The notes under the pieces were generated by a model. It worked only from the letters and a program-made list of their open reading frames with translations. It did not search any database and had not been told where the DNA came from. A stretch of DNA of 64,000 bases from Methanothrix sp. (GTDB lineage: Archaea; Halobacteriota; Methanosarcinia; Methanotrichales; Methanotrichaceae): NCBI RefSeq assembly GCF_016706325.1, contig NZ_JADJJX010000001.1:310001-374000 (forward strand), read 5' to 3'. The translations under genes and the position numbers were made by a program. Below are positions 8,415-17,269 of this stretch, one piece after another. Every line of letters begins with the position of its first letter. Position 1 is the stretch's first letter.

Positions 8415-8835
8415 AGCGGCTTTCGTACTGCTGCATCATCCCTTGAATCTTCTGCATCTCCTGATCGATCTTGGCAAGGATCTCGCTGAGCTTTTTCGAG
8501 CCCTCAAGGACCTCGTTCTTGCGCAGCTTCAGGATCTCTTTGGCCTCGGCAGGGCTCTTCTCTATGCTCACACCTGCCCCGACATTCAAGATCACATTCT
8601 CCTTGGAGGCGAGTTTGCCGTGGATGAAAGATCCAGAGCCTATGGGAACCAGAATCTCCTGATCAACCTCCGCCTCCTCCAGAGCCTCAACAGCGCCAAG
8701 AGCCCTTTCCAGGCCCTGAGCGGCGATCTGAGTCAGGCCGAGCTGATGAGAGATTCCTTCTGCCTGGACCTGGTATTGCTCATATGCGGCCAGGAGCCTT
8801 CTGATCTCCTCCTCGCTTCCAGGAGAGCTACTCAA
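8380..8835 (-). CDS. pfdA: Prefoldin alpha subunit
   Basis: Prefoldin alpha forms the centre of the hexameric holdase that passes unfolded chains to the thermosome. The 151-residue product has the expected plan: an N-terminal coiled coil (EEEIRRLLAAYEQYQ onwards), a central beta-hairpin region (EILVPIGSGSFIHGKL, then VILNVGAGVSIEK) and a C-terminal coiled coil ending in a flexible Gly/Glu tail. It starts at a TTG that overlaps the stop of the eL20 gene by eight bases, so it depends on translational coupling. Confidence 0.92.
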   Translation of the reverse strand: MSSSPGSEEEIRRLLAAYEQYQVQAEGISHQLGLTQIAAQGLERALGAVEALEEAEVDQEILVPIGSGSFIHGKLASKENVILNVGAGVSIEKSPAEAKEILKLRKNEVLEGSKKLSEILAKIDQEMQKIQGMMQQYESRFGGGQESEGVV

Positions 8836-9016
8836 TGATCTTCACCTCGTCTATCTTGATGAGGCCTCTTTTCAGGCCATGTTTGCTGCCCATAAGGGAG
8901 TAGACCTTATTTACGGCATTAGCCTCATTCTGGCTCTTCACTACCTTGCTGAAAGGAAGCCAGGTCTTGCCGATAAGTCCGCCCTTATATCTTCCCTTGA
9001 TCTCAAAATTGTTCAT
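8828..9016 (-). CDS. rpl18a: 50S ribosomal protein eL20 (L18Ae/LX)
   Basis: This 62-residue ribosomal protein matches archaeal LX (eL20): MNNFEIKGRYKGG at the start, a TWLPFSKVV motif near residues 19-27, and a lysine-rich GSKHGLKRGLIKI end. It sits in the conserved cluster between aIF6 and prefoldin alpha. The ATG start has agaattc nearby and leaves 15 bases to the aIF6 stop. Confidence 0.93.
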   Translation of the reverse strand: MNNFEIKGRYKGGLIGKTWLPFSKVVKSQNEANAVNKVYSLMGSKHGLKRGLIKIDEVKIIE

Positions 9017-9031
9017 GAATTCTCACCTTTA

Positions 9032-9703
9032 TTATGCCAGGAAACCCAATGCATCCTCAATGCGGCCCAGTTCCAGACCGGTGCTCTCTTCTCCTGCCAG
9101 GTAGCCAAAACTATTCGCCAGCAGACCTGAGCCCACCAGAGGCGAGCCGAGGTTGACTGTGCCCACGTCCACGGGCAGTCCGAACAGCTCCTCTAGCACT
9201 GCTATCTCCTGCTCTGATACCCGAGGGTGGACAAGAAGGCCCTTGTTGGTGGCAACCCCGGCCATGCCCACCGTCCTCAGGCCTCCTATGGTGCCCTTCT
9301 GCACCCTCACCTCCATAGTCTCCTCAATCGTCCGGCAGGCTTTGGTGGAGAGGGCGGGATGAACTAAAGCCGCACTATCGTTGGCCAGAATCACATTGCC
9401 CGCAGCATTGATCCTGGCAGGCAGCTTGGAGACATTACCATGCAGGCGAAGTATTCTCAGATCATCGGCATCAGCATGGCGGCTGACCACAAATCCGCAC
9501 CTATTGGCAGATATGAGCGAGCCGACCACCGAGCCTATGCCAGGCGGGATAGATACCGCCTTAACTTCAAGCTCTTCTTCTATTGCTGCCAGATCCTCTT
9601 CTCCAACATCTGCCGGCAGAAGCACCAGATCATCTGTGCAGCGGGCGAAGACCCCCAGAAGACTGCTGCCGGCGATCTTTGTCCTCTTATCTCTCACCGG
9701 CAA
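9032..9703 (-). CDS. eif6: Translation initiation factor aIF6
   Basis: aIF6 binds the large ribosomal subunit and prevents premature joining with the small subunit. The 223-residue protein shows the five-fold repeated alpha/beta 'pentein' pattern, with recurring phrases such as GVFARCTDDLVLLP, GNVSKLPARINAAGNVIL and NKGLLVHPRVSEQEI. It overlaps the end of eL31. The start is either a TTG (MPVRDKR) or a GTG two codons later; both lie in the overlap. Gene order with eL39, eL31 and eL20 is the usual archaeal one. Confidence 0.93.
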   Translation of the reverse strand: MPVRDKRTKIAGSSLLGVFARCTDDLVLLPADVGEEDLAAIEEELEVKAVSIPPGIGSVVGSLISANRCGFVVSRHADADDLRILRLHGNVSKLPARINAAGNVILANDSAALVHPALSTKACRTIEETMEVRVQKGTIGGLRTVGMAGVATNKGLLVHPRVSEQEIAVLEELFGLPVDVGTVNLGSPLVGSGLLANSFGYLAGEESTGLELGRIEDALGFLA

Positions 9704-9959
9704 ACTCTGCTTCCACTCCGCCGTCTTCGAATTTAACCGCCCGTACCCTAACCCGCCTTGGAGGTTTGCCAGCCCCTCTTCTCCATATCACCTGGTTTAA
9801 GCCGGGGTCGATCTTCACATCCTCGGCTGGGACCTTCATATGCCGGGCAAGGTAATTCCTTATCTCAGTCATGGCCCGGTTGGACCTTCTGTAAACGGGA
9901 ACGCATTTCACAATACCCAGGGGTATGGTGTAGACTCTCTCTGTGTCCGTCATTGTCAT
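9687..9959 (-). CDS. rpl31e: 50S ribosomal protein eL31
   Basis: eL31 is a small protein near the peptide exit tunnel of the large subunit. The sequence from MTMTDTERVYTIPLG through NLARHMKVPAEDVKID-like residues to the VRAVKFEDG end matches the family (NYLARHMKVP near residues 38-47). I place the start at the ATG that overlaps the eL39 stop (ATGA). A longer frame beginning MAKKQPRE would overlap eL39 further and is unlikely. The product has about 90 residues. Confidence 0.92.
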   Translation of the reverse strand: MTMTDTERVYTIPLGIVKCVPVYRRSNRAMTEIRNYLARHMKVPAEDVKIDPGLNQVIWRRGAGKPPRRVRVRAVKFEDGGVEAEFAGER

Positions 9960-10108
9960 CTCTCTAGGCTGCTTCTTCGCCAATATCTTCTCTTTGGATG
10001 AGCAACTACCTTCCTCATGGTCTTGACTATGACCCAGGAGGGGACCCTACGATTCTGATTGAATGCTTTGGCAAGCCTGATCTTCTTGCCCTTTAATTTC
10101 TTGGACAA
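9956..10108 (-). CDS. rpl39e: 50S ribosomal protein eL39
   Basis: This 50-residue, very basic protein is easily missed. It reads MSKKLKGKKIRLAKAF, then NQNRRVPSWVIVKT, then HPKRRYWRRSSLER, the classic eL39 pattern. It lines the exit tunnel of the large subunit. The start codon is TTG. The gene overlaps the 3' end of the upstream PP-loop gene by about 60 bases in another frame and shares four bases (ATGA) with the eL31 start. Position between the PP-loop ATPase and eL31 is the conserved archaeal order. Confidence 0.93.
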   Translation of the reverse strand: MSKKLKGKKIRLAKAFNQNRRVPSWVIVKTMRKVVAHPKRRYWRRSSLER

Positions 10109-10703
10109 ATCTCTTCCTCCGAATTACTCTCGTGTGCGTATGATTGGAGGGGAAGATCCTGTCGACCTCCCCCTGGCCATGCCTCTCTCGAAGCGCATAT
10201 CTCAGGCCCACCTCGAAGTCCGAGGCAGGATACCTCTCGGAGAGAGCCTCCTCGAAGTCCAAATAGCGCGAGGCCATGGCCTTGATGGCTCTTTTGCCCA
10301 GGCCCGCCAGGGGTCTTAAGTATTGCACGTGCAACCGGTCTTCCAGGCTTTGGATGGCGCCGAAGTCCATCTTTGGGGCGCGATCATCCCTTCTTGTTCC
10401 GTCCGCCACAAATTCGCACTCTTTTGCCACTGTCTCTACTGCAATGGGATGAATATAATTGAGAGCGTCATAGGGATAGCCGGTGGATTGCAGCATCTCC
10501 AGGGCTCTCTCCAGAACATCCGCACTGAAGATCACCCTTCTCAGGGGATGTCCCAGCTCTCTTGCTGCATCTTCTGCTCTCGTCCAGGAATCGTCGTGGC
10601 CGAAGCTGAAGTTCACCAGCTCTATCTCCTCGAAGAATGGCTCGAGGAGAAGGGCCGCCAGGCTGCTGTCTTTTCCGCCGGAGAACAGGACTACGACCCT
10701 CAT
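10047..10703 (-). CDS. PP-loop ATPase (alpha hydrolase superfamily)
   Basis: The 218-residue protein has an N-terminal PP-loop, VLFSGGKDSSLAA (about residues 4-16), as in ATP pyrophosphatases that adenylate their substrate. Further conserved-looking parts are NYIHPIAVETVA and the CEFVADGTRRDDR segment near residues 95-108. Archaeal genomes often carry this gene beside eL39 and PDCD5, and tRNA modification has been suggested for the superfamily, but no substrate is known here. Its 3' end overlaps eL39. Confidence 0.8.
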   Translation of the reverse strand: MRVVVLFSGGKDSSLAALLLEPFFEEIELVNFSFGHDDSWTRAEDAARELGHPLRRVIFSADVLERALEMLQSTGYPYDALNYIHPIAVETVAKECEFVADGTRRDDRAPKMDFGAIQSLEDRLHVQYLRPLAGLGKRAIKAMASRYLDFEEALSERYPASDFEVGLRYALRERHGQGEVDRIFPSNHTHTRVIRRKRFVQEIKGQEDQACQSIQSES

Positions 10704-10724
10704 AACCGACTGGTTCCCAGATTC

Positions 10725-11066
10725 TCATCTTCTGGTTATATTGATATCTCTCTTCCTGGGCTGGGCCTGGGTGAGTATCGCCTTGAGCTGCTCATCAGTG
10801 ATCGGGCCTCTCAGCCTGCCGCTTTGTGCAAGCATGATGAGCTGGGCCTCGATCTGAGAGACGAACTCTGGTCGGGTCATGCGAATGGCATTCAGCCTCT
10901 CGCGAGCCTCAGGAGTGAGGATGGTCCTCATCAAGGCTGCCTTCTTGGCCTCCATCTCCTGCTGAGCCTGCTCCTGCTGAGCAGCAGCTAATTGTGAATC
11001 CATCTGCTGCCTTTGGATCTGCTCCAGCCTCCTTCTTCTCAGTTCTGCAAGCTCATCATCAGCCAT
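10725..11066 (-). CDS. PDCD5-like DNA-binding protein
   Basis: The 113-residue product matches the archaeal PDCD5/TFAR19 family. It has a long Gln- and Arg-rich N-terminal helix (LAELRRRRLEQIQRQQ-like, about residues 5-45), then the compact three-helix core with ILTPEARERLNAIRMTRPEF near residues 50-69 and IEAQLIMLAQSGRL. These proteins bind nucleic acid, and the function in archaea is unclear. The gene follows eS19 by 14 bases in the same operon. Confidence 0.9.
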   Translation of the reverse strand: MADDELAELRRRRLEQIQRQQMDSQLAAAQQEQAQQEMEAKKAALMRTILTPEARERLNAIRMTRPEFVSQIEAQLIMLAQSGRLRGPITDEQLKAILTQAQPRKRDINITRR

Positions 11067-11080
11067 TCTTAGATTCCTCC

Positions 11081-11548
11081 TTATGCTGTTGATTCTGCGG
11101 CTGGTTCAGATGCAGCTTCAATTGAAACCTCTCTTTTGCTGGCCAGCTTATGGGCTATGCCGTCCAGGAATGCCTGGCCCTCTGGAGTCATCTGCCGCCC
11201 CTTCTTCAACTTCTTGACCAGCCCGGCCTTCTCCAGCTGCTGCAGGGATTCTCTTACCACTGATCCGCTGCCCTTGGCAAAGGTCCCGGTGACCACCCTC
11301 TTGTGCTTTTTTCCGCCATAGAAGGTTCTTAGCCGGGATACTCCCACCGGCCCATCGATATATATCCTGCGCAGGATGGATGCCGACCGCACAAACCACC
11401 AGTCTGGATTGATGGGTGGCATCTCCCTATTTACCCCAGTCTTGGCAAACTCAGCCCAAGCCGGTGGCTGGACCTTGCCCGCCGCCTTCAGCTCTTCAGC
11501 CGCGGCGGCTATCAAGTCATGGGGAGGTACGTCGTAAACAGTTGTCAA
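11081..11548 (-). CDS. rps19e: 30S ribosomal protein eS19
   Basis: eS19 is a small-subunit protein needed for head assembly. The 155-residue protein shows the family pattern: TVYDVPPHDLI at the start, WAEFAKTGVNREMPP (about residues 41-55), DWWFVRSASILRRIY and a winged-helix end with GLVKKLKKGRQMTPEGQAFL. It is the first gene of the ribosomal/SRP operon. The start is a TTG preceded by ggagg at a spacing of nine bases, which decides the start despite the weak codon. Confidence 0.93.
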   Translation of the reverse strand: MTTVYDVPPHDLIAAAAEELKAAGKVQPPAWAEFAKTGVNREMPPINPDWWFVRSASILRRIYIDGPVGVSRLRTFYGGKKHKRVVTGTFAKGSGSVVRESLQQLEKAGLVKKLKKGRQMTPEGQAFLDGIAHKLASKREVSIEAASEPAAESTA

Positions 11549-11599
11549 TTCTTCAATCCTCCGAGATGATAAGGAACAAACCAGAACCCTTACGCCGAA

Positions 11600-11620
11600 A
11601 CAAGTATAAATGCTTTTTCA
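11600..11620 (-). promoter_or_regulatory. Probable TATA/BRE promoter of the eS19-FtsY operon
   Basis: On the minus strand the sequence aaaaagcatttatacttg combines an A-rich BRE-like part with a TATA box (tttata). It lies about 55 bases upstream of the eS19 start, which would leave a 5' leader of roughly 25-30 bases carrying the ggagg site. This is the best-formed archaeal promoter I see near the operon head. Confidence 0.6.
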
Positions 11621-12302
11621 ACCATCCAACTGTTGACCGATCTCGCTGTCTGGCCTCGCTGGTCGATCTCTTCATGAAGCCTTGGTATAAGATAGCTCAG
11701 CTTGGGAATCGGCGGTGATGAATCGCCAATTGAACTTTGTATTTTTATTTTTAAGATAAAATGAATAGACTATGATCTCATCAACATTGGCAGATATTGT
11801 GCTGCAGTTCTTGGTCAAATTCAATCCAGGAAATCCCATTGCGGAAGGGATTAAGTGAGCAGCGATGGCGGCAAATGCTCACCATCCCTTCAGTTTCAAG
11901 GCCATCATTCTCATCGATCTCAAGATCGATGCTGATTTGAATGCATCCAGAAGCATCGTTACCTTCAACAGTTCTGATCATAGCAGGCTGCCTGTCAATG
12001 CGCCAGTTGTAGCAGGCTAATCGCTTTCTACAAGCTACACCATTTCGGGTGCGGCAGTTGACGGGGTCATCAGAACCAATCTTCATTGGAGGAATGCATA
12101 GAAAAAGGCAGGGAAAAAGGCAGGGAAGAGGGCATGAGGAAATAAAAGGGTTGCTTTTTGGGCCCAATAGAGCAAGACAAGGCAGTTCATGCATTGGATA
12201 AGGCAGGCGATATCGATCCAGCACGCGGCTATAAGAGAATGCTGCTCAAAATGGGCTAAAAGAGCATCTATTAAATATCTAAAGCGACATGTGAGTTCTA
12301 AC
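11621..12302. other. Long intergenic region without a recognisable gene
   Basis: Nearly 700 bases separate eS19 from the polyferredoxin gene. Open stretches exist on both strands (for example minus 11781-12224), but none shows a family motif, a good ribosome binding site or stable codon character. The stretch 12100-12130 is purine-rich with aggcagggaaaaaggcagggaaga direct repeats. It may hold a decayed gene, but I cannot name one. Confidence 0.4.
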
Positions 12303-13037
12303 ATGGAAAAACCCATGGGTAGGCAGAGGGCCAGAATGGCCTTAATCATCTTTTCATTTGTCCTGATGCCAGTTACTTTCGCATATATATCCTGTCCAAT
12401 AATAATAGATGGGGCCTCCAAAGGGATTATAACTGGAGGCATGATTGTCTTCATACTGATCTTTGCCAGTTCGCTTTTTTTAGGGAGGCTCTGGTGTGGA
12501 TGGCTCTGCCCGGCTGGAGGGCTTCAAGAAATTTACTTTCATGTAAACAATAATAAAGTAAAAATCGCTATTCTCAATTGGCTTAAGTATTTCGCATTCC
12601 TAGCGCTGATTCTTATCCCCCTCATCTCTGCAGTTCATTCCTCTGGAGGATTGATGAGCATAGATCCTTTCTATCGCACCGATCATGGAATCTCCATTGC
12701 CAGAGAGGGTGCATATGTGATATACCTAGTTCAGATCGCCTTCATCACTCTATTTGCCTTGCTGGCAGGAAAGCGCGGCTTTTGTCATTATTTCTGCCCG
12801 ATTGCAGTGATAGCAATTATCGGGAGGAAGGTTCAAACCCTCTTTCGCTGGCCTGCACTTCACCTATCGGCAGATCCAGGCCGGTGTACTGCTTGCGGAA
12901 GATGTTCAAATGAGTGCCCTATGGGACTGGAGGTGAGCAGCATGGTTGAGCAGGGGTGCATGGAGAATGCCGAGTGCATACTATGCGGCTGCTGCATTGC
13001 TGTATGCCCGAGCCGGGCAATCCGTTTTTCGTTTTGA
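12303..13037 (+). CDS. NapH/MauN-type membrane polyferredoxin
   Basis: The 244-residue protein has four to five membrane segments (about residues 10-30, 45-65, 90-112, 135-160) with the NapH-type motifs LWCGWLCPAGGLQE and GFCHYFCPIAVI. It then has two 4Fe-4S clusters at the C-terminus (CTACGRCSNECP and CILCGCCIAVCP). Such proteins pass electrons across or along the membrane. The redox partner cannot be read from the neighbours. The start is the ATG giving MEKPMGRQR; an upstream in-frame ATG at 12189 adds a non-membrane extension with no support. Confidence 0.8.
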   Translation: MEKPMGRQRARMALIIFSFVLMPVTFAYISCPIIIDGASKGIITGGMIVFILIFASSLFLGRLWCGWLCPAGGLQEIYFHVNNNKVKIAILNWLKYFAFLALILIPLISAVHSSGGLMSIDPFYRTDHGISIAREGAYVIYLVQIAFITLFALLAGKRGFCHYFCPIAVIAIIGRKVQTLFRWPALHLSADPGRCTACGRCSNECPMGLEVSSMVEQGCMENAECILCGCCIAVCPSRAIRFSF

Positions 13038-13087
13038 GGACCTTTTTCCGTGAGCGAATGATTCAGGCATTTATTTTCAAGGCCGGA

Positions 13088-13149
13088 TTTGTGCCCTGCT
13101 CTCTTTGTGATGAAGCTCAAGAGTCTCGATTTTGCATAAAGGCACAAAG
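13088..13149. repeat. Imperfect palindrome, interspersed repeat copy a
   Basis: The element opens with tttgtgccctgctc and closes with aaaggcacaaag, which pair as a stem around a loop containing gatgaagctcaagagtctcg. A clearly related copy lies at 18169-18241. Both lie just downstream of genes, so they might serve as 3' structures or simply be dispersed repeats. Confidence 0.55.
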
Positions 13150-13180
13150 TCAAGAAGGCCGGACAACGGCTTGCTTGAAG

Positions 13181-14461
13181 CTACATTATCATGGCAACGG
13201 TTATCATCAGCAGGGCGATAGGTATCGCATACTTTGTGAGGTTGCTGACAGCAGATAGCTGCCTTCTGGAAAGATGTGTCTCGCGCGCCAGTACGTCATC
13301 GGATATGAACCAGCGGAAGGCTATGGCCACTAAGAGGGCAGAAAAGGAAAGCCCAACTGTCCCCACGCTCACATCCATCAGATCCAGGATCCTTGATCCA
13401 TAAAATCTCAGATCAAGAGAGCTGTAGCTCAGGGCGGAGGGGGCGCCTATTCCTGCCAGGAGGATCACCAGAAAGAGGCTTGCTCTTTTTCTGCTCACTC
13501 CACTCTGGCCCATGATGGCAGCCACGTTCACCTCCATCATGGATATCGCTGAGGTGAGGGCGGCAGAGAAGAGGAGGGCGAAGAAGAGAACGGAGAAGAC
13601 CCTGCCGTAAGGCATCAATCCAAAGGCCCTAGGCAGAGTGGAGAAGGCGAGCTCAGCGCCTGCAGCAGGCTCCAGGCCGAAGGTGAAGACCAAAGAGAAG
13701 ACGACCATCCCAGCCAGCATGGAGGCGAGAAGATCAAAGAACGTGATGATCAGGGCAGATTGTGGTATATCAGCATCGGTTTTTAGATAGGATCCATAGG
13801 TGATGAGAACGCCCATGCCGACGGACAGAGAGAAGAATGCCTGGCCGATAGCCGCTATCCATACCTCAGGCCGGCTGAGCATTGAATAATCCGGCCGGAG
13901 GAAGAAGTCCATGCCGGGGCGAAATCCGGGAAGGCTGATGGAGAATAGGGTCAAAGCCAACAGAATGAGGAATACAAACGGGATCATAAAAGATACGATC
14001 CTCTCAATTCCCATGTTCACCCCCAGGCTTGCAATAACTCCCGTCACCAGCACTGAGATCATAAAAAAGATCACCGGCTGAAGTGATGAGCTGAAGGCGG
14101 AAAAGCTGACACCGCTGCCCAGGAGGGAGAAGACCAGATATGCCAGAGTCCAGCCCGTTATGACAAGGTAATAGCTCAGGATCAGGAGGACTATCAGGCA
14201 GACCAACCAGCCTACGGCCTCAAGCTTTCTTCCCGCCAGGCCAAAGGAGGCGACTAGATTTGACCGCCAGTGCCTTCCCACTGCCATCTCCAGGATCATG
14301 AGGGGGACAGCAAGGCAGACCACAGCCAGGAAATAAGGAATTAAATAGGCTCCTCCTCCATTCTGCCCCACAATCATCGGGAAACGCCAGATATTGCCTA
14401 TGCCCACTGCTGAGCCTATAGCTGCCAGGATGAAAACCAGGCGAGAAGACCATCTCTCCAA
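13181..14461 (-). CDS. Sodium-dependent transporter, NSS (SNF) family
   Basis: The 426-residue membrane protein is a neurotransmitter:sodium symporter homolog. The first helix carries the signature AAIGSAVGIGNIWRFP (about residues 13-28) that forms the sodium and substrate sites, followed by NGGGAYLIPY. About eleven membrane segments follow. Bacterial and archaeal members import amino acids such as tryptophan, leucine or alanine with sodium, and the substrate here is unknown. The start is a TTG with a ggag nearby. The region upstream (14462-14689) contains degenerate ctcctctctccac repeats and no gene. Confidence 0.88.
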   Translation of the reverse strand: MERWSSRLVFILAAIGSAVGIGNIWRFPMIVGQNGGGAYLIPYFLAVVCLAVPLMILEMAVGRHWRSNLVASFGLAGRKLEAVGWLVCLIVLLILSYYLVITGWTLAYLVFSLLGSGVSFSAFSSSLQPVIFFMISVLVTGVIASLGVNMGIERIVSFMIPFVFLILLALTLFSISLPGFRPGMDFFLRPDYSMLSRPEVWIAAIGQAFFSLSVGMGVLITYGSYLKTDADIPQSALIITFFDLLASMLAGMVVFSLVFTFGLEPAAGAELAFSTLPRAFGLMPYGRVFSVLFFALLFSAALTSAISMMEVNVAAIMGQSGVSRKRASLFLVILLAGIGAPSALSYSSLDLRFYGSRILDLMDVSVGTVGLSFSALLVAIAFRWFISDDVLARETHLSRRQLSAVSNLTKYAIPIALLMITVAMIM

Positions 14462-14689
14462 CTTCTTACACTCCTCTCTCCACTTAAAAACTCATCTATC
14501 CAACTAAAAGCTTCTTTATCTACCTAAAAAGCTCATTTATCCGCCCGAAAACTCCTCTCTCCACTAACCGCTTCTCTCTCCACTAACCGCTCCTCTGTCC
14601 ACCCAAAATGGCCGGAGAGAAATCGACCCGGAGGGAAGCAGAGTGGAGATCGGCCCTCTGTAAAAAGGGGTGATTGCAAAAAATTGGGA

Positions 14690-15547
14690 TCAGGCCTTCC
14701 TTCCCACTCTCACAATCAGAACAGGTCGGTTGGCTATCCTGGCGGTCTCATATGTCGTGCTGCCGACCACCATCTGCTCCAGCCACCCGGCACCATGGGA
14801 GCTCATGGCGATCAATGATGCATTCTCCTTATCTGCCAGGGAGCTTATCTCCTGTGCTGCATCTCCCACCTGGACATGGGCCTTGAGCTTCAGGCCAGGT
14901 CTCTCAATCTCTTTGATGATGTCGTTGAGCTTGCTGCCCGCATTCCGGATAGCAGCATCTATCTGCTCATCGGTCTCCCCGCTGGAGACGACATATACCA
15001 GTCCGATCTCGCCCACTGCCTTCACCTCTTTTATGGCGAGTATTGCATCCTTTGCTAGATGAGAGAAGTCTGTGGGGCAGATGACTCTGGCAAAGAGGCT
15101 CCTGCAGAACCGGCCCAGGTTATCCCCCTTTAAGACCTTGTATCTCATTATCAGGAGATTGGTTCGCCCATAGCGCAGAACATCACGGGAGACGCTCCCC
15201 AGAAACAGGCCGCTGATCCTCCCCATGCCCCGTGCCCCCATCATAACCAGTGTGGCATTCTCCTCATCTGCAACCTTCTGGATGGTCCTTGCGATATTGC
15301 CTTCCAGTATGCTCTCCACCCTGGTCTTTACAGCAATCCGCAAGGCTTCAAGGTAGTGCTTCTGCTCCTCGATCTTCTCCTGAGCCTCTGTGACCTCAGC
15401 AGCCGGATCCCATGTTCGCTCCACTGTCTTTCTCTGGATCACATGCAAGAGCACTACGCTCTTCTCGCCGGGAAGCTCAGCTATACACTCGAGCAAGTTC
15501 TGCGAATACCTGGAAAAGTCTGTTGGAATAAGAATCCTCTGAAACAT
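14690..15547 (-). CDS. Universal stress protein, two UspA domains
   Basis: Two UspA domains are fused: residues 1-135 (ILIPTDFSRYSQNLLE, with the nucleotide-loop GARGMGRISGLFLGSVS) and residues about 150-285 (VICPTDFSHLAKDAIL, with SSHGAGWLEQMVVGSTT). Both keep the G-x2-G-x9-G-[ST] type loop expected of ATP-binding members. Tandem Usp proteins are common in methanogens, and the specific role is unknown. The gene is divergent from pyrB, about 130 bases away. Confidence 0.85.
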   Translation of the reverse strand: MFQRILIPTDFSRYSQNLLECIAELPGEKSVVLLHVIQRKTVERTWDPAAEVTEAQEKIEEQKHYLEALRIAVKTRVESILEGNIARTIQKVADEENATLVMMGARGMGRISGLFLGSVSRDVLRYGRTNLLIMRYKVLKGDNLGRFCRSLFARVICPTDFSHLAKDAILAIKEVKAVGEIGLVYVVSSGETDEQIDAAIRNAGSKLNDIIKEIERPGLKLKAHVQVGDAAQEISSLADKENASLIAMSSHGAGWLEQMVVGSTTYETARIANRPVLIVRVGRKA

Positions 15548-15677
15548 AATGCTCTTTCATCTCAATAGCTTATCAATGTAGTGGTGTCGGCTGCAAGGCT
15601 CACTGGCTGCAAGGCTTACCGGGTGCAGGGCTTAGCGGGTGCAAGGCTTATTATCTCAGAAATTGAAGTGTTCGAGC

Positions 15678-16595
15678 ATGTTCATGAAGAGGCATGTTCT
15701 CAGCATGCGAGAGTTTTCTAAAGAGGAGATCGATTCCGTCCTGGATCTTGCTCAATCTCTGGAACCCATGGCTCGGGGGAGGAAGAGCGATATGCTCGCG
15801 GGCAAGATCTTGGCTCTTCTCTTCTTCGAGCCCTCCACCAGGACTCGAATGTCCTTTGAGACGGCGATGAAGCGACTCGGTGGGAGCGTTATAAGCCTCG
15901 GCCCGGCAGAGGGCAGCTCCATATCCAAGGGGGAATCGCTGGCGGATACAGTTCGGGTGATAGGGGGTTATGCCGATGCCCTGGTCATCCGCCATCCCAA
16001 GGAGGGTTCAGCCCGTCTGGCCTCCCAGTTCTCCCCTGTACCGGTGCTCAATGGCGGAGATGGAGCAGGCCACCATCCCACCCAGACCCTGCTGGATCTG
16101 TATACCATCAGAAAGGAGAGCCACCTGGAGAATTTGCATATCGCCCTGGTTGGCGATCTGAAGTACGGGCGCACTGTCCATTCCCTGGCTTATGCCCTAT
16201 CCCTTTATGGAGCAGACATAACCCTGATCTCCCCCCTCACTCTTAGGATGCCCGATTCCATCAAGGCCGACCTCTCCAGCAAGGGCACCATTGTGCGCGA
16301 GACATCTGACCTGGGCGAGGTGATAGACAATGTGGATGTGCTCTATATGACCCGTATCCAAAGGGAGAGATTCCCAGACCCGGTGGAGTACCAGAGGGTG
16401 GCGAGCAGCTACCGCATCACCCCTGAGTTCCTGGCCCGCGCGCCGAAGGATCTGATCATCATGCATCCCCTCCCCCGGGTGGATGAGATATCGCCAACTG
16501 TTGATGATACCATCCATGCCCGCTACTTTCAACAATCCTTCTATGGAGTACCGGTGAGAATGGCCCTACTGAAGATGCTAATTGGAGGCGGCTAG
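15678..16595 (+). CDS. pyrB: Aspartate carbamoyltransferase catalytic subunit
   Basis: This is the committed step of pyrimidine synthesis, making carbamoyl-aspartate. The carbamoyl phosphate motif FFEPSTRTRMSFE (about residues 49-61), the HPTQTLLDLYTI segment and the aspartate-binding HPLPRVDEI are all present. The length of about 305 residues is normal. The chosen start gives MFMKRHVLSM, which lines up with relatives; an upstream frame start at 15639 would add 13 residues. The pyrI gene follows after one base, so the holoenzyme subunits are co-translated. The 15600-15660 leader has short ggcttac-type repeats. Confidence 0.95.
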   Translation: MFMKRHVLSMREFSKEEIDSVLDLAQSLEPMARGRKSDMLAGKILALLFFEPSTRTRMSFETAMKRLGGSVISLGPAEGSSISKGESLADTVRVIGGYADALVIRHPKEGSARLASQFSPVPVLNGGDGAGHHPTQTLLDLYTIRKESHLENLHIALVGDLKYGRTVHSLAYALSLYGADITLISPLTLRMPDSIKADLSSKGTIVRETSDLGEVIDNVDVLYMTRIQRERFPDPVEYQRVASSYRITPEFLARAPKDLIIMHPLPRVDEISPTVDDTIHARYFQQSFYGVPVRMALLKMLIGGG

Positions 16596-16596
16596 G

Positions 16597-17115
16597 ATGG
16601 CGGAATTCCCGGCAGCATTGAGAGAGGATGAGAGGATGGATAGATCGAAGGATGAGCCCGGCGGGCTTCGAGTCAAGCCCATCAATAACGGAACGGTGAT
16701 AGACCACATTGCTGAGGGCCAGGCCCTAAACGTCCTGAAGATATTGGGAATATCTGGCACCACCGGCGCCACAGTCTCAGTGGTGATGAATGTGGAGAGC
16801 AAGAAGCTGGGAAGAAAGGATATAGTCAAAGTCGAGGATCGGGAGCTGAGAGAGGAGGAGCTGGACCGGATCGCCCTGATCGCCCCGGCAGCCTCCATCA
16901 ATATCATCCGCAACTGCAAGGTGACCGAGAAGCGGCCAGTGGATCTGCCTGATGAGATCGTGGGGGTGGTACGCTGCCAGAATCCCAACTGCATATCCAA
17001 TACCCAAGAGCCGATAAAGTCCCGCATGCTGGTCAAAGGAAAGAATCCGGTATTGCTCCGCTGCCTCTACTGCGAGCAGCCCCTCACTGAGGGGATAGCA
17101 GAATACCTGATCTGA
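16597..17115 (+). CDS. pyrI: Aspartate carbamoyltransferase regulatory subunit
   Basis: PyrI binds CTP/ATP and regulates PyrB. The 172-residue product has the allosteric domain (LRVKPINNGTVIDHI near residues 24-38, LKILGI) and the C-terminal zinc domain with the four cysteines C-x5-C and C-x2-C (CQNPNC and CLYC). The N-terminus carries a short acidic extension (EFPAALREDERMDRSKDE) longer than in many relatives. The ATG lies one base after the pyrB stop. Confidence 0.95.
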   Translation: MAEFPAALREDERMDRSKDEPGGLRVKPINNGTVIDHIAEGQALNVLKILGISGTTGATVSVVMNVESKKLGRKDIVKVEDRELREEELDRIALIAPAASINIIRNCKVTEKRPVDLPDEIVGVVRCQNPNCISNTQEPIKSRMLVKGKNPVLLRCLYCEQPLTEGIAEYLI

Positions 17116-17269
17116 GCGGTCAAGCATCCCGCACGAGTTGAATGAGCCTTCAGAACCCCAGCCAGAGGAGCCGCCCAGGGCATAGGGATGCGAAGGTATA
17201 GATAGGATCGAGAAAATTGACGGCGCAGGTTGAGGATAGGCCTTCAGCAACATCAGGATGGAGTATGAG

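Noticed and set aside
11781..12224. Minus-strand open frame of 147 codons upstream of the polyferredoxin gene
   Set aside because: No ribosome binding site, odd composition rich in Cys, Pro and Leu, and no recognisable motif; likely chance.
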